Part shown: positions 22,487 through 33,823 of the stretch, one piece after another
Numbering within the stretch: position 1 is the first letter of the stretch
Layout of the letters: each line of letters begins with the position of its first letter
From: Laburnicola sp. R22_1
Taxonomy: Eukaryota > Ascomycota > Dothideomycetes > Pleosporales > Didymosphaeriaceae
Length of the DNA: 64,000 nt
Direction: 5' to 3'
Assembly: GCA_014281115.1 (NCBI GenBank)
Contig: JACONQ010000001.1
Span: 1,736,001-1,800,000, forward strand
Notes under the pieces: generated by a model
The model's database searches: none
Told to the model about the DNA's origin: nothing
Seen by the model: only the letters and a program-made list of their open reading frames with translations
Translations under genes and position numbers: made by a program

Positions 22487-24982
22487 GACGCTGAATTCAG
22501 TTGTGAGTGAGTAAAGCTTGTGATAGCATTGCCAAGACACAGGGCTTTCGAGAAAAAGTTCAAACTGTTATCGATAACGGATTATCAATGTTCCGAGACG
22601 GGCTTGGCATTACACCTCCTACTTTAGTGTTGAGGCTTCGAATTTTCAAATTTATTACAATCTATCAATCGCGCGTATTCTGAAACCTCGAGCACAAAAT
22701 AATGACTTGCATTGAAGTACCCCGCAGAGCTGGTTTCCGTGCCAATATTGTGCGGGCAGTTTGGCCGGTGTGAGTGGAGTTGCTATTCTCGTATTTGTTC
22801 CCGTTTGCAGATCAGCTTTTCCAATTCTGTACAGCAGCCCGGGTCACGTCAGTTTCGGAGTCGTAAGGGTTGCGAATAGATGACCGTAGGCGAGTAGAGC
22901 TTGTGGAAAGCCTGTTGAAACCGCAACGTACGCTGAGCTTGGTGAGGAACCGGCGTAGTGGTTGTGCCGCAGGTCATGCTGGCGTCCCGTCGCTTTCATC
23001 ATGCCGGCCTTCAGTAGTCCTCATCATTGTGCTGCCTTTTCCTGCTGCCATGATTGCTCAATTGCTCACACAAGCCGTGCATCGCGGCTACACGTATTCT
23101 ACCTAGTAAATTGTTGAACTTTGAAGCTGCAACCCGGCGCCAGCAGCTGCCGACATGAGCCCTCACATGGGTAAAGTCAGCCACCTGCAGAATCCGGGTT
23201 CATGAAACCCGAGCGGGCCTGGGGCAGGATTTTTTCCTTGCGGCGCGGAGACTTGGCTGATTGCTGGTCACGGGACCGCGCATAAAGGCCGTTTCGGTTT
23301 GTTTACGTCGCGTTGACCCGTCAGCGAGCAAACTTGCAAGCGCCAGTCAGCCGGTGACTCGTGAGGCCTCGGGTGAGGGGCACTGGGGCAGCCCTGGGGC
23401 GGCAGGGGTGTGGGGTCGCAAACGGCGAGGCGGCTTATGAAGGCTTTGTGCACGCGTGCTGGAGGCTTGCTGAGGCCTTCATTGTCCAGAGGCGGGAAGG
23501 CGCCGCGTTCTCGATTGTTTTCAGTCCGCCGCGTCCTCGCTCCCCCAACTCACGCGTCCGGCAGTGCCGACCATGGCGCAAGCCGGGCCAGGGCTATTGC
23601 GAATTGCTCGACGGACTACAAACCGGGCTGGACAGACGGCAAACTGGGAAGCGTCCAAGAGGCCCTTATTGCCGGTGACGTCGAAGATGGCGAGATGGAG
23701 CAAGCACAGCAGCGGTTTCCGATCGACAACGAGCGACGGCGTGCGTTAGAGCATGGCCAAGGGCTTACGGCGGCGAGATCTCCGATCGAGGAGGCCTCGA
23801 GCGCGTTTCCTGGCCGGTCGACGCGCCAAGTCGCCATGACGACAGGCTCACGAGCTGAGGGCTCCGCCAGAACGGCAAATGGGCGGGTTGGAGAGAGAGA
23901 CCGGCAGGGTGAGGGCTGCAGGCACGCCTCCGCGCGTAGGAGCCGCGGAGGGGGGCGGCGAGGTGGTGGTTGTGGTTGTGGTGGTGTTGTTGATGATGCT
24001 TGCGTCTGGCAGCTGTCGTGTGTCTCCGCGAGTAGGTAGCCAGCCGCACGCTTCATCGTTTCATGGCTCGCAGCGGGCATGTGCCTTGCAACGACGTGTG
24101 AGCCGTGCCAAAGCCAGGCAGGGCGACACACAGGCGACGACCGCGTGCATGGCGCTGCTGCGAACTGCATCTACATACACGGCGGATGCGAACTGCGTGC
24201 GAACGCAGCACGCGGGGCCGGCGGCGAGGGGCCTGACGGGCTGCGCCGGTAGGAACCTACATACAACATGCTCCCGGCATGCAATGCATCGCGAATCCGC
24301 GCCCTGTGATTGCAGACCCGTTGCAGCAGCGCCAATTGCGCACATGGACAGCAAAACACGCACCGTGCCTGTGCCTGTTCCTCTCCCGCTGCACCTGGCC
24401 TGCGCGCCCTGCCATTGGCAATTGGCGCGGCCGCGTGCAGCGCCTAAAGCTCTGACCTGCGACTAAACCGCAGACGCATGGTTGCATGGTTGCATGGTTG
24501 CCATGGTAGACCGACATGCTTCTCACTAAGCTACCCTACCCTTCACCACCTTGCTTCGACCTCTCCTCTCCAACCTTCTCCGTCCCCAAGAAGGCACCCT
24601 CCCTCCTCAAAGCGGTTGCAAGCTGGGCCGTCGGTCGTCTCTTGGATTCCTTTGGCAGTCGCTACCCCAGTGCACTCCTCGCGTCCACCGACCACGCCTG
24701 CAGCCCATGCAATCAGCTGCGAGACGATAGCCCACCCGCCCTCCTGCGTATACCCCGGCCCGGCATTCTATTGCGAGCATCTTCAGATTAGAATTAGTTT
24801 TCTCGTCTTGTATGCTTATCGACCGCCTGCCGCCTCGACGCCGCCGTGGGTTGGGACTCGACAAACGCTCGTTCCTCGCAGCAACCCTCGCCCGCCCGCC
24901 AGTTGCATCCTAGGACGGACACGGGTACAGCCGTACAATAGCACAGTAGCACCGCAGCAGCCTCCAGGCCCCCACCGCCGCC
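22487..24982. promoter_or_regulatory. 2.5 kb POL5 / CDC25 intergenic region and CDC25 leader
   Basis: No protein gene is recognised. The left end holds the POL5 promoter, with palindromic TATCGATA and nearby GATTATC motifs at about 22,567-22,585. The right end is probably the long CDC25 leader: a pyrimidine-rich tract (24,519-24,610) and an ATG-initiated 91-codon frame (24,516-24,791) precede the CDC25 start. Simple repeats are a GGT/GTT run at 23,961-23,999 and three ATGGTTGC units at 24,478-24,501. Long GC-rich frames here look like composition artefacts. Confidence 0.45.
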
Positions 24983-26893
24983 ATGGAAATGTCGTCGCCG
25001 CTCGCAGCAATGCACCCGCCGCCGCTGCCGGGCCCATGGGGATATAGACGCGATCTGCCGCCCTCCAAGCCGCTGTTCGCAGCACACACACTGGGCCCCA
25101 AGAACTTCAATTTCAGGGACTTGAGCATGAAGAAGACGGGCGGAGACTACTTCACCCTGCAGCCCGTGCGAGGCTCCTCGCCCACTGCAAGCCTCGCCGC
25201 CGACATGTCCTCGAACCTGCATGTCGACCAGAGGTAGCCGTCTCCCTTGCATCCCGCCTTGCATCTGATGCTGATATTGTTCTAGCCCCCAACTTGCCAC
25301 ACCCCGAAGGTCGCTCTTCACTTCCAGCCTCTTCCAGCAGCTGGACAACCGGGGTAAGCGAGCATTCACTCTGGGGCAAGACGCGGAGGTGCTGGTGCTA
25401 AACTGATGCAGAAGGAACCAAGACCCCACCATTTCGCTGGGAAGGTGTCACGACTCCACCAATCCCCTCGTCGTCGCCTTGCTTTGTGCCCGACTCGATG
25501 GACATCTCGCCTCTACCGCACAAAGCTCCCTTTAGCTTTTTGTCAACAGAGCGCCCCTTGCCATTGCCGTCGCCCACCCCGGAAACGACTCCTTCTACCG
25601 ACGACGACATGATCTCACCATGCGAGCTGCCTGCTCCGCCGCAGTTTCCCTTCCCCGATACCATCCCCGAAATTGAAGTGCCGCGTCCGGTGTCTGCTGC
25701 TGAGTGAGTCTCGACATCCATGTTTCCCCCAAGTCTACAACACTAATCCATGGCAGACGTAAGAAGCCAAGCTTCTTGGTCCGCCCTCCGCTTCCCCGCT
25801 CGAAGAACTACTCAACCAACACGGTGTCTTTCAAGTCGCGCGAGAAAGACGCACTGCCGGCCTTCTTGTTTGGCGCAGGGGTCGACACATTCTCAAACGC
25901 TTCTACCCCGTCACTAGAGGAGTGCTTCTCGTTGTCGCCTCCACAAGAACGTAGGCCCATCTCGAACCCTTCGCTGGGTATGTCGAAACCTAAGCCCATC
26001 GGGTCCAGCATCAGGAAGCCTAGTGGCCCATCCCGACGACCTTCCAAGATCCGCAGGTCACTCAGCATGTTTGAGCACCCGGCAGACGTGATGAACGCGA
26101 AGCAAGAAAAGGACAGCTATACTCCCAGCGGCTTGCAATCGGTCATGGATGTCGACGACACTCCAGGTCTCAAGCTTCCTCACTTCACTCAGCCCAACGA
26201 ACCAGACAGCTTACCCCGAATCACCGATGCAACGCTAGTCGACGTTCTCAACGGCGACTACAACCATCTATTCGGTGACAAGTACATCATCGACTGTCGA
26301 TTCGAGTACGAATACAAAGGTGGTCACATCAATGGCGCAGACAACTTTTGCGAGAAGGAGAAGCTCGCAGAAAGACTCTTCGGGCCGAATGCACCTTCAG
26401 ACCCTACTAACACTCTCATCATTCTGCATTGTGAATACTCCGCGCATCGTGCACCCCTCATGTAAGTCATCGGTTTCTGGTCTACAAGTTAGACTCTGCT
26501 GACCAGGCCAGGGCCAAGTTTCTTCGTCAAGAGGATCGCAAAGTCAATACCCACCGCTATCCACAGTTGTCTTATCCCGAAGTATATGTCTTAGATGGGG
26601 GCTACAGCGAGTTCTATGCAACGCATCGTAGCCGCTGCTACCCTCAATGCTGGGTGCGGATGGACGCAGAGGAACACCAAGCCTCATGCGAACGTGGCTT
26701 GAACAAGCTTCGACAGCGCTCAAAACTAAATCGGGCTCAGACGTTCGCCTTTGGCCAGCAATCATGCCAGATGGAAGACTCGCCTACCGCCATCGGTCGC
26801 ACAAAAAGCGGGAGCCTTATGGGGCGCGGTCTTGGTGACGATGTGTTAAACTTTGGAAGAGTCGGCGCCTCTCGTCGCATGGCCTCTTACTGA
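24983..26893 (+). CDS. cdc25: M-phase inducer phosphatase Cdc25
   Basis: Cdc25 removes the inhibitory tyrosine phosphate from Cdk1 and so triggers mitosis (nimT in Aspergillus, MIH1 in yeast). Exons 24983-25233, 25286-25353, 25412-25703, 25757-26461 and 26512-26893 give 565 residues. The N-terminal 300 residues are Ser/Pro-rich with many SP/TP sites (TTPPIPSSSP, DSMDISPLP, PSPTPETTPSTDDD), as expected of a regulatory region. The rhodanese-type catalytic domain has DKYIIDCRFEYEYKGGHI and the active-site loop HCEYSAHR (Cys about residue 429), followed by APLMAKFLRQEDR and YPEVYVLDGGYSEFY. The last intron falls inside the codon for Met after APL. The domain is complete with no missing key residue. 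Confidence 0.94.
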
Positions 26894-27942
26894 CCCTGGG
26901 GTTGCGACCTATGATTCCCTTGACGATTTTGAAACACCTCACGGCGAAACTGGTATATGGCGTTATTGATTGACCATGGCATTTGACATCCAGCCTGGCA
27001 TTCGGTCACATTTCAACTTCATCCTTTGCGGCGTTCAAGCGATTACCCACCCTTTGGCCCTGCAGCATCAGTCTTCCCATCAGGCGGACGGCAGTCACTA
27101 TCTCGATAGTGAGTAAGCCCCCTTGCATCCACACACCGTCCTGTCTCGACCTGTTTGCATTGCATACCCATGGCTCCCCCGTCGTGCGACTATTTACCTT
27201 TCTCGAGAGAACTGCTGGATACCCACTTTTGTTTCTCAGCAAGCTTGGAGAGCAGTGGACGATGGCTGCGTTGCGAGCTTTGAATTTCCTTTGTTTTATT
27301 CATGTGTCCATCCTCACGGATCTTTTTATGCCCCTGAAGAGCTGAAATACTGCTCTCACATGTTCCAAGGACAATCTGAACAACCATCACGAAAAAAAAT
27401 ACAACTCAGGCCTACGTGCCTCGAACATCATCCATACCTCCATTGGACACACCACATCTCCTTTTACCCATCCCATTGCCTTGGCTCTACTGCCTCGACA
27501 TCCCTCTCCGTATACAGAATGGACTCTTCACCATGGTGTCATTACACCCTCGGCATCGGTTGCGCTTTCCAGTTACTCGGTCTTCTTCCGGCATCATCTC
27601 CCCAACTTCTGGCTCGATTGAAAGAAGCTTCTTTTGATATCTTCTAGAGTTTTCCACCGGCTCGATTGTACTTATCCGCTTGCTACTTTTTCTCTGCGGG
27701 CCAGGGGTGAGGCGCGTAGTGAGGGCAATCGGCGTACACTTGGAGGTTCTGGCGCCGCGCACAGAGATAGAAGGTAGTGATCTAGGTAACCTCGTCGTAA
27801 TGTGGAGGAGGGACGACCGTTGATCGAAAGGCCCGTCTGCTCATTAGCAATGGAATAGTTACAACCCAAACTAGGCTGTCTTGCGTGCTACTTAAGTGAT
27901 GGTGATGTTTCACGGACCTCCTCCTCCTCTTGGCCCATCACC
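26894..27942. other. Spacer between CDC25 and the Fot1 element
   Basis: CDC25 3' UTR and about 900 bp of unique-looking sequence. Open frames at 27,123-27,647 (+) and 27,006-27,242 (-) have no recognisable domain and overlap each other. Nothing else is supported. Confidence 0.45.
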
Positions 27943-27944
27943 TA

Positions 27945-29717
27945 AGCTAGCCGATACGTAAGCTGGCCACCCGGGTAAGCTGGCCACCCCACCAAAACGC
28001 GACACCTGCACAAAACACGCCACATCTCTCCACAACGCTCATTAATATGGACGCCCGTGAGCATGCTATACAATCAGCTATCAGGGATTTCAATGCAGGC
28101 ATTTATTCTAGTCATCGCGCTGCGGCTACCGCGTACGGTGTTCCTCGATCGACCCTATCGACGCGCATCAATGGCGTACAAAACCGACGCGTCAGTCACC
28201 AGCACCGGCAGCGTCTGACTCCTCTACAGGAGGACTTCCTAGTAGACTGGATCCTAGAAGAAGACGCACGCGCCTGCCCTCCCTCGCACGCTCGCGCTCG
28301 AGAAATGGCGAATCGAATTCTGCGTATGAATGGCGACAACCAGCCTGTTGGCAAGCTCTGGCTCTCACACTTCCTCCGGCGCCAGCCACGCGTTGCCTCT
28401 GTAGTCGGCAGAAAGCTAGAGGCTCAGAGAGCTGATGCAGCAACACCAGAGCAGCTACGCGCGTTCCTAGAGCTCTATAAGCAGACTCGACGGCGGCTCA
28501 ACATACAGGCGGAGAATACATACAATATGGATAAGACTGGCGTTGCTCTAGGGGTATGTACTAACACTAGAGTACTCTCTAGTAGTCAGAAAAAGAAGGC
28601 TTATATACGATCTCCAGAGAATCGCAAGTAGGTCTCTATAATCGAGTGTGTATCTGCGACAGGACAGAAGCTACGCTGCGCGGTCATCTTCAAGGGCCAG
28701 AGCCTACAGACAACATGGTTCTCCTCGCCCTACGTACCTAACTGGATCTATACAACCTCTAAGAACGGATAGACGTCGAAAGCGATAGGTGTAGAGTGGC
28801 TGCAGCGTATATTTATACCTGAGACGGCTGTATCTAATGGCCAGCACAGGCTCCTGATACTCGACGGTCACAGCAGCCATATTGATATAGACTTTCTATG
28901 GCTCTGCAGGCTGCATTGTATACAGCTCCTATATCTACCTGCGCACACCTCACACGTCCTACAGCCTCTAGATCTCGCTCCTTTCTCTGTAATCAAGTCT
29001 AGTTACAGACGTCAGATCCAGGAGCTCGCATCACTCGACGACGCTGCGCCTGTTAAGAAGGAGCGCTTTATCACCTGCTATTATCAAGCTAGGGAGGAAG
29101 GCTTCACAGAGCGTGTGATTCGAGCTGGCTAGCAGGCATCTGGTATCTGCCCATTCAACATCAATCACGTGCTCAGCTCGTCGCAGGTCTCTCAGAGGCC
29201 TACTACGCCTACACGTCAGCAGCAGCCTCAACAGCAGCTCCAGAGCTTCCTCTCTACTCCTCAGGGTCCTCGCGATCTCTATATAGCGCAGCGCAGCGTC
29301 CAGAGCGTCAAGAATCTAGGTCGTACAACCCGGCTACTCCTACAGAAAGCAGGTAAGGCTCTAGCAGCTGCAAATACTAGAGCTGCAGGCCTAGAAGCAG
29401 AGAAAAGACGACTTAAGCAGCAGCTAGAGATATCTACCTCTCAGCGTCAGCGTAAGCGCGTTCGAGTAGACCAAAATCAACGCTTTGCAGAGGTAGAGAG
29501 TATTAGGGAGGCTATGCGCGCAGCTAAGGCTTCAGCAGCTCAACCACGTAGATCTACTGTATCAAGCACCTCAGAAACAGCTAATATAGCTACAGCAGCT
29601 GCAGCGCTTGAATCTATGTGTAGTCAATAGCAATTGTAAGTAGTGTTGCTGAGAAATTGTATGTTTTGTGCAGGTGTCGCGTTTTGGTGGGGTGGCCAGC
29701 TTACGTATCGGCTAGCT
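27945..29717 (+). mobile_element. Complete Fot1/pogo-type DNA transposon (Tc1-mariner superfamily)
   Basis: A 1,773 bp element is flanked by TA target duplications (27,943-27,944 and 29,718-29,719). The terminal inverted repeats start AGCTAGCCGATACGTAAGC. The right repeat is 55 bp (29,663-29,717). The left is 72 bp (27,945-28,016) because a 17 bp piece containing GTAAGCTGGCCACC is duplicated in tandem. Inside is one transposase gene with three in-frame stops. The element sits in the short gap before SLD5, about 200 bp from that gene's start codon. Confidence 0.93.
28047..29630 (+). pseudogene. Fot1/pogo transposase, inactivated by three TAG codons
   Basis: The frame runs from MDAREHAIQSAIRDFNAG (helix-turn-helix DNA-binding region with YGVPRSTLSTRINGV, then a CENP-B-type segment) through the DDE catalytic core (YNMDKTGVALG; LLILDGHSSHI; LPAHTSHVLQPLDLAPFSV) to a Gln/Lys-rich coiled C terminus ending SMCSQ. 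Stops at 28,629-28,631, 28,770-28,772 and 29,130-29,132 fall where related transposases have Trp (RKWVS, NGWTS, AGWQAS). Each is TGG to TAG, which is CpA to TpA on the opposite strand, as expected from RIP. No frameshifts were found. It could be trans-mobilised only. Confidence 0.92.
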
Positions 29718-29924
29718 TAACATTGGTCGACCACTCCTCGTCCATCTGCCTCGGCAGTTGACCAATGACGACGGCCCGCGCCAAGAGCTGCACATCACGG
29801 AAGCTTCGACCCCACAGCCCTGCCCCGCCATCCCGCAATGTCTTAGAACGCCTCCAACACACGACTCGACCTGCGACAAAGGCTTTGATGACGCGCCGAA
29901 AGGCTGCCTGGAAACCAAGTCACC

Positions 29925-30731
29925 ATGGACATTGATGACTTGCTCGCCGAGGTCGCAGTCGACACGACTCCACAAGAGACGCGTGATCTGCAGCAATTGA
30001 CGCGCTCTTGGGTCGCCGAGCGCGTCGCCCCCGAAATACTACCATGGCCGGCGGAGCTAATGGAGAGGGTTTTGGGGAGGATACGCCGGCAGGTACGTCT
30101 CTGAAAGGACGTGGGCAAACGTGGAAGGAGCCCAGAGAGGTGTAACGCGGTTGTGGAGTTAATGAGTGAACAGATTGAGCTCGTAGAGGATCAAACTGGA
30201 AACATGGATCCGAAGACGAACTTCAAATTGATTGTCATACAGACGGAGGTAGAGAGATTCAAATTCCTCGTGCGCAGCTTCTTGCGCGCGAGGTTAAAGA
30301 AGGTTCGTTGTACTTCCCGCTAAACCCCTCATCCAATCCCCAGCTAACACGACGTGCAGATTGACACGCACCCGCTCCACATTCTCGAACAACACACATC
30401 CTCCCTCGATATCATGGAACCGCTTCTCTCGCCCTCGGAACATCAGTACCTTACATCGCACCAATCGCTCCTCTCGTCGCACTATGCATCGTCCTTCCTC
30501 TCACAATTTCCGCCTTCACTGCAGAGACTGAACGATACCACTGGTGGGATTAGCATGGTGGACAAGCCGGACGGGGATGCGGCGGTCTTTGTGAGGGTGC
30601 TGATGGATGTGGGGGAGGTTGCAGTGGAAGGGACCGATCGAAGGTTTGAGATGAAGAGAGGGGACGTTTGGGTTGTGCGATGGAGTGCAATCAAAGGGTG
30701 GGTGGCAAGTGGAGATTTGGAATTGATATGA
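29925..30731 (+). CDS. SLD5: GINS complex subunit Sld5
   Basis: Sld5 is one of the four GINS subunits that join Mcm2-7 and Cdc45 in the replicative CMG helicase. Exons 29925-30092, 30174-30302 and 30360-30731 give 222 residues, the usual family length. The start [16 protein letters not shown] is followed by [18 protein letters not shown]. Across intron 1 comes [13 protein letters not shown], then [20 protein letters not shown] and [13 protein letters not shown], joined across intron 2 to IDTHPLHIL. The C-terminal beta domain ([20 protein letters not shown]) closes the protein. It is intact although squeezed between a RIP-inactivated transposon about 200 bp upstream and the A+T-rich repeat block starting about 400 bp downstream. 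Confidence 0.93.
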
Positions 30732-31342
30732 GATATTCGGGGGATGATATGGTCTATATCAAGAGAAGGTGATGGGGGGTACAGCTTCTGCCTCCGATGC
30801 GCTCTTTGAAGCGTCGGCAGGATACACCCTCGAAGAGACAGTGGAAACTTGTTGACGGGAAAACCAACCGCACTACTTGCTTCAAATCGAGCATCGGAAA
30901 GCACGGCAAGCGCCATGGGTCAAGAAGCATTATCGGAAGTCGACGACGGTGTAAGGAGAGCTCAAGCTGGACCCAGCGAACAACACGCTCAATCTCGATC
31001 TGCTACGACGTAGAGTCATGCAATTGTCATCTACCAAAGCTTAACCACACGAACGTAGTCTAAGTCGCCTATCGCAAGTCTCAGTCTACGTAGACGCCAC
31101 ATAAACAAACCATGTTATTCACTTGGTACGTACACGTCAACCTGACTTGAAATTAGGGTTAGGTAACCTAAAATATAGCTAGTGTACCCTATTTACTAAA
31201 GTAAAATAGCGCCTATAAATAAGTTAAAATTAAGATCTAAATATATTTGCCTTTTTTTTTCTATTTCTATAATTCTTTACTTCTACTATCTCTACGACTA
31301 CTACTACTACTATAGTAGCCCTTTATAACTTTATAAGTATAA
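30732..31342. other. Transition from gene region to A+T-rich block
   Basis: SLD5 3' region up to about 31,080, with normal composition, then an abrupt switch to A/T-rich, TpA-rich sequence from about 31,130. No gene is seen. A single TAGGGTTAGG at about 31,155 resembles telomere repeat but is isolated. Confidence 0.55.
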
Positions 31343-31522
31343 ATATAATATATTTATAATATATTTATAATATATTTATAATATATTTATAATATATTTA
31401 TAATATATTTATAATATATTTATAATATATTTATAATATATTTATAATATATTTATAATATATTTATAATATATTTATAATATATTTATAATATATTTAT
31501 AATATATTTATAATATATTTTA
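31343..31522. repeat. 11 bp tandem array (ATATTTATAAT)n
   Basis: About 16 consecutive near-perfect copies of the 11 bp unit ATATTTATAAT. It marks the left edge of the repeat block. One turn of DNA per unit and all-A/T composition would make it highly flexible, but no function is implied. Confidence 0.95.
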
Positions 31523-31732
31523 AATATACTTTAAAAAGTTTACTAAAAATACTTATATATATATTAGAAAAATTTTTAAGCGCGCGTACGCACTTATAGC
31601 ACCTAGGTAGCTTTATATATGCCTATACACTAAAAGCGCTCTAAGCGCACTTATAATACTACTTTTTTTTAGTGTATATATATATAAGGTTATATAAGAA
31701 TATATACCTATATTACTAGTGCACCTAGAGTT

Positions 31733-33596
31733 ATTAGGAAAGTTTTTCTACTTAACTATACAAATTATACGCAGATGTGCACAGACTTATATATTTACAC
31801 GTATTTTTACATAAGTAATTTACTAGCACAAAAATACTTAGAGATGTATAGATATGCGTAGACTTACGTAGATGTGCACAAATAGCCTAAATAAGTATTT
31901 TTTTAAAGCTTTATAACTTATTTACTAGTAAAACTATAATTTTAATTTTTAATAGATTTATAGAGAAAATACTAGTCTTTAATTATTTAATTTAAAAATG
32001 CGATTTTTATTACGTAATTAGTTAGTAATTAATAAAAAACTCTTTATTTCACTAGTTACTATATATATTACGTAATATTATTATATAAAAATATAGTACT
32101 AATAAATTATTATATAAATTTTAAAAAATTATAATAATAATAAAGTAGTTAAAAAGTAATTAAAGTTTAAACTTTTTAAAATAGTGTTCTTTGCTAAGCC
32201 ACTAATTTTCGCCTAATCTAATTCTTTTAAATAATTATAAAACTATATTTTTTCTATTTTTAAACCTACAAAATCTAGAATTTAGAATTAGGTAGAAGTT
32301 TTATATAATATGCTAGTAATTAGTACTATTATATTAACTAGTAATTACTATCTAGTAAGAGACTTTAACTTTATACTTTAAAAATCTTTTTTAAAAGCTT
32401 ACTAAGCAGCTTACTAAGCTTTTTTTAAAATTTTAGCTAATTAAAGAGCTTTATTTACTTATTAATTAGTATTTTATAGGTAGTATAGGCACCTAGAATA
32501 TTATAGCTACTCTAGCTACTCTAAATACACTAATAGTATAGGTATATATTCTTATACAATCTTATATATACACACACTAAGAAAAAAGTAGTATTACTAG
32601 TGCGCTCTAAGCGTATTTAGTGTATAGGCGTGTGTAGACGTACTTAAAGTCGCTTAGGTACTCTAGGTACTTATACTTACTTAAAACTTTTTCTAATAGT
32701 ATCTAGGGCACTTATAGTACCTATACTATTAAAATAATACTAATTAATTAGTAAATAAAGCTCTTTAATTAGCTAAAATTTAAAAAAAAGCTTAGTAAGC
32801 TACTTAGTAAGCTACTTAGTAAGCTTTTAAAAAGATTGCTTAAAGTATAAAGTTAAAGTCTCTTACTAAATAGTAATTACTAGTTAATATAATAGTACTA
32901 ATTACTAGCGTATTATATAAAACTTCTACCTAGTTTTAAATTCTAGATTTTGTAGGTTTGAAAATAGGAAAATATAATTTTATATTTATTTAAAAGAATT
33001 AGATTAGGCGAAAATTAGTAGCTTAGTAAAAACACTATTTTAAAAGTATATATATAGCGTTATTTTATCTACCTAGAAGTAGAATAACAAAGGCTTTTAT
33101 CTTAAATAATATAATAAAAAAGCAGAGCCCCCTACTTAGTAATTAAAAAATTAAAAAGTATAAAATTTAATAACTTTTTAACTACTTTATTATTATTAAA
33201 ACCTTTTTATAATTTTATATACTGTATTATTAGTACTATATATTAATATAATAATATTACGTAATATATATAATAACTAGTACAATAAAGAGTTTTTATT
33301 AATTACTAACTAATTATATAATCAAAATAGTATTTTTAAATTAAATAATTAAAGACTAGTATTTTCTCTATAAATCTATTAAAATATTAAAATTATAGCT
33401 TTACTAGTAAAAAAGTTATAAAGCTATAAAAATTACTTAGTTAGACTATTTGTGTATATTTGGGCAAGTCTACACAAGTCTACGCATATCTACACATCTC
33501 TAAGCATTTTTATGCTAGCAAATTGCCTATATAAAAATGCGTATAGATGCGCACATCTGCGTATAGTTAAGTAGCCTCTCTAGAAAAAACTTTCCT
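31733..33596. repeat. Large palindrome (foldback), arms about 0.75-0.88 kb
   Basis: Sequence from 31,733 (TATTAGGAAAG) to about 32,480 reappears inverted from about 32,715 to 33,596 (CTTTCCTAATA). Matching landmarks include TACGTAATATTATTATA near 32,075 against its inverse near 33,255, and the CTTACTAAGC clusters near 32,400 and 32,800. The central spacer (32,490-32,700) is itself a second, inverted copy of 31,600-31,740. The right arm is longer because it carries a half MITE (33,057-33,155). No coding potential. Probably a non-autonomous foldback DNA element. Confidence 0.75.
33057..33155 (+). repeat. Half copy of a MITE-like hairpin repeat
   Basis: Contains AAAGGCTTTTATCTTAAATA and GCAGAGCCCCCTACTTAGTA, shared with 51,888-51,985, 55,444-55,551 and the hairpin at 63,786-64,000. 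Only one arm is present. It interrupts the right arm of the palindrome, so it arrived later than the palindrome. Confidence 0.7.
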
Positions 33597-33823
33597 AATA
33601 TAGTTTGTTTTCTTTTGCGACTAAGGAGTTTCTAATAAAAATATTATAATAATAGTAGTTATTTCTTTTACTATTATATACACAGAAAAGCGGTTTAAGA
33701 TATTAATAAAAGGAGTTAGATACTTATATATAAGTAGTCTTTTTAAAGACTATTTAAAGTTTACAAAAATACTACTAGTAAGAAAATTATTAAGTATATA
33801 AAAGTAAAGTATTATATATATAA

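Noticed and set aside
23410..24466. Several long GC-rich frames on both strands upstream of CDC25
   Set aside because: Mutually overlapping, low-complexity (His/Gln/Arg runs from GGT/GTT repeats) and without domains; best explained by high G+C.
27123..27647. 174-codon frame after CDC25
   Set aside because: No domain; overlaps an antisense frame and lies where the CDC25 3' UTR is expected.
31150..31165. TTAGGG-like sequence suggesting a telomere (also near 34,115-34,150)
   Set aside because: Isolated, not in tandem; the later ones belong to the MITE insert in the LTR of element A. No evidence for a chromosome end.
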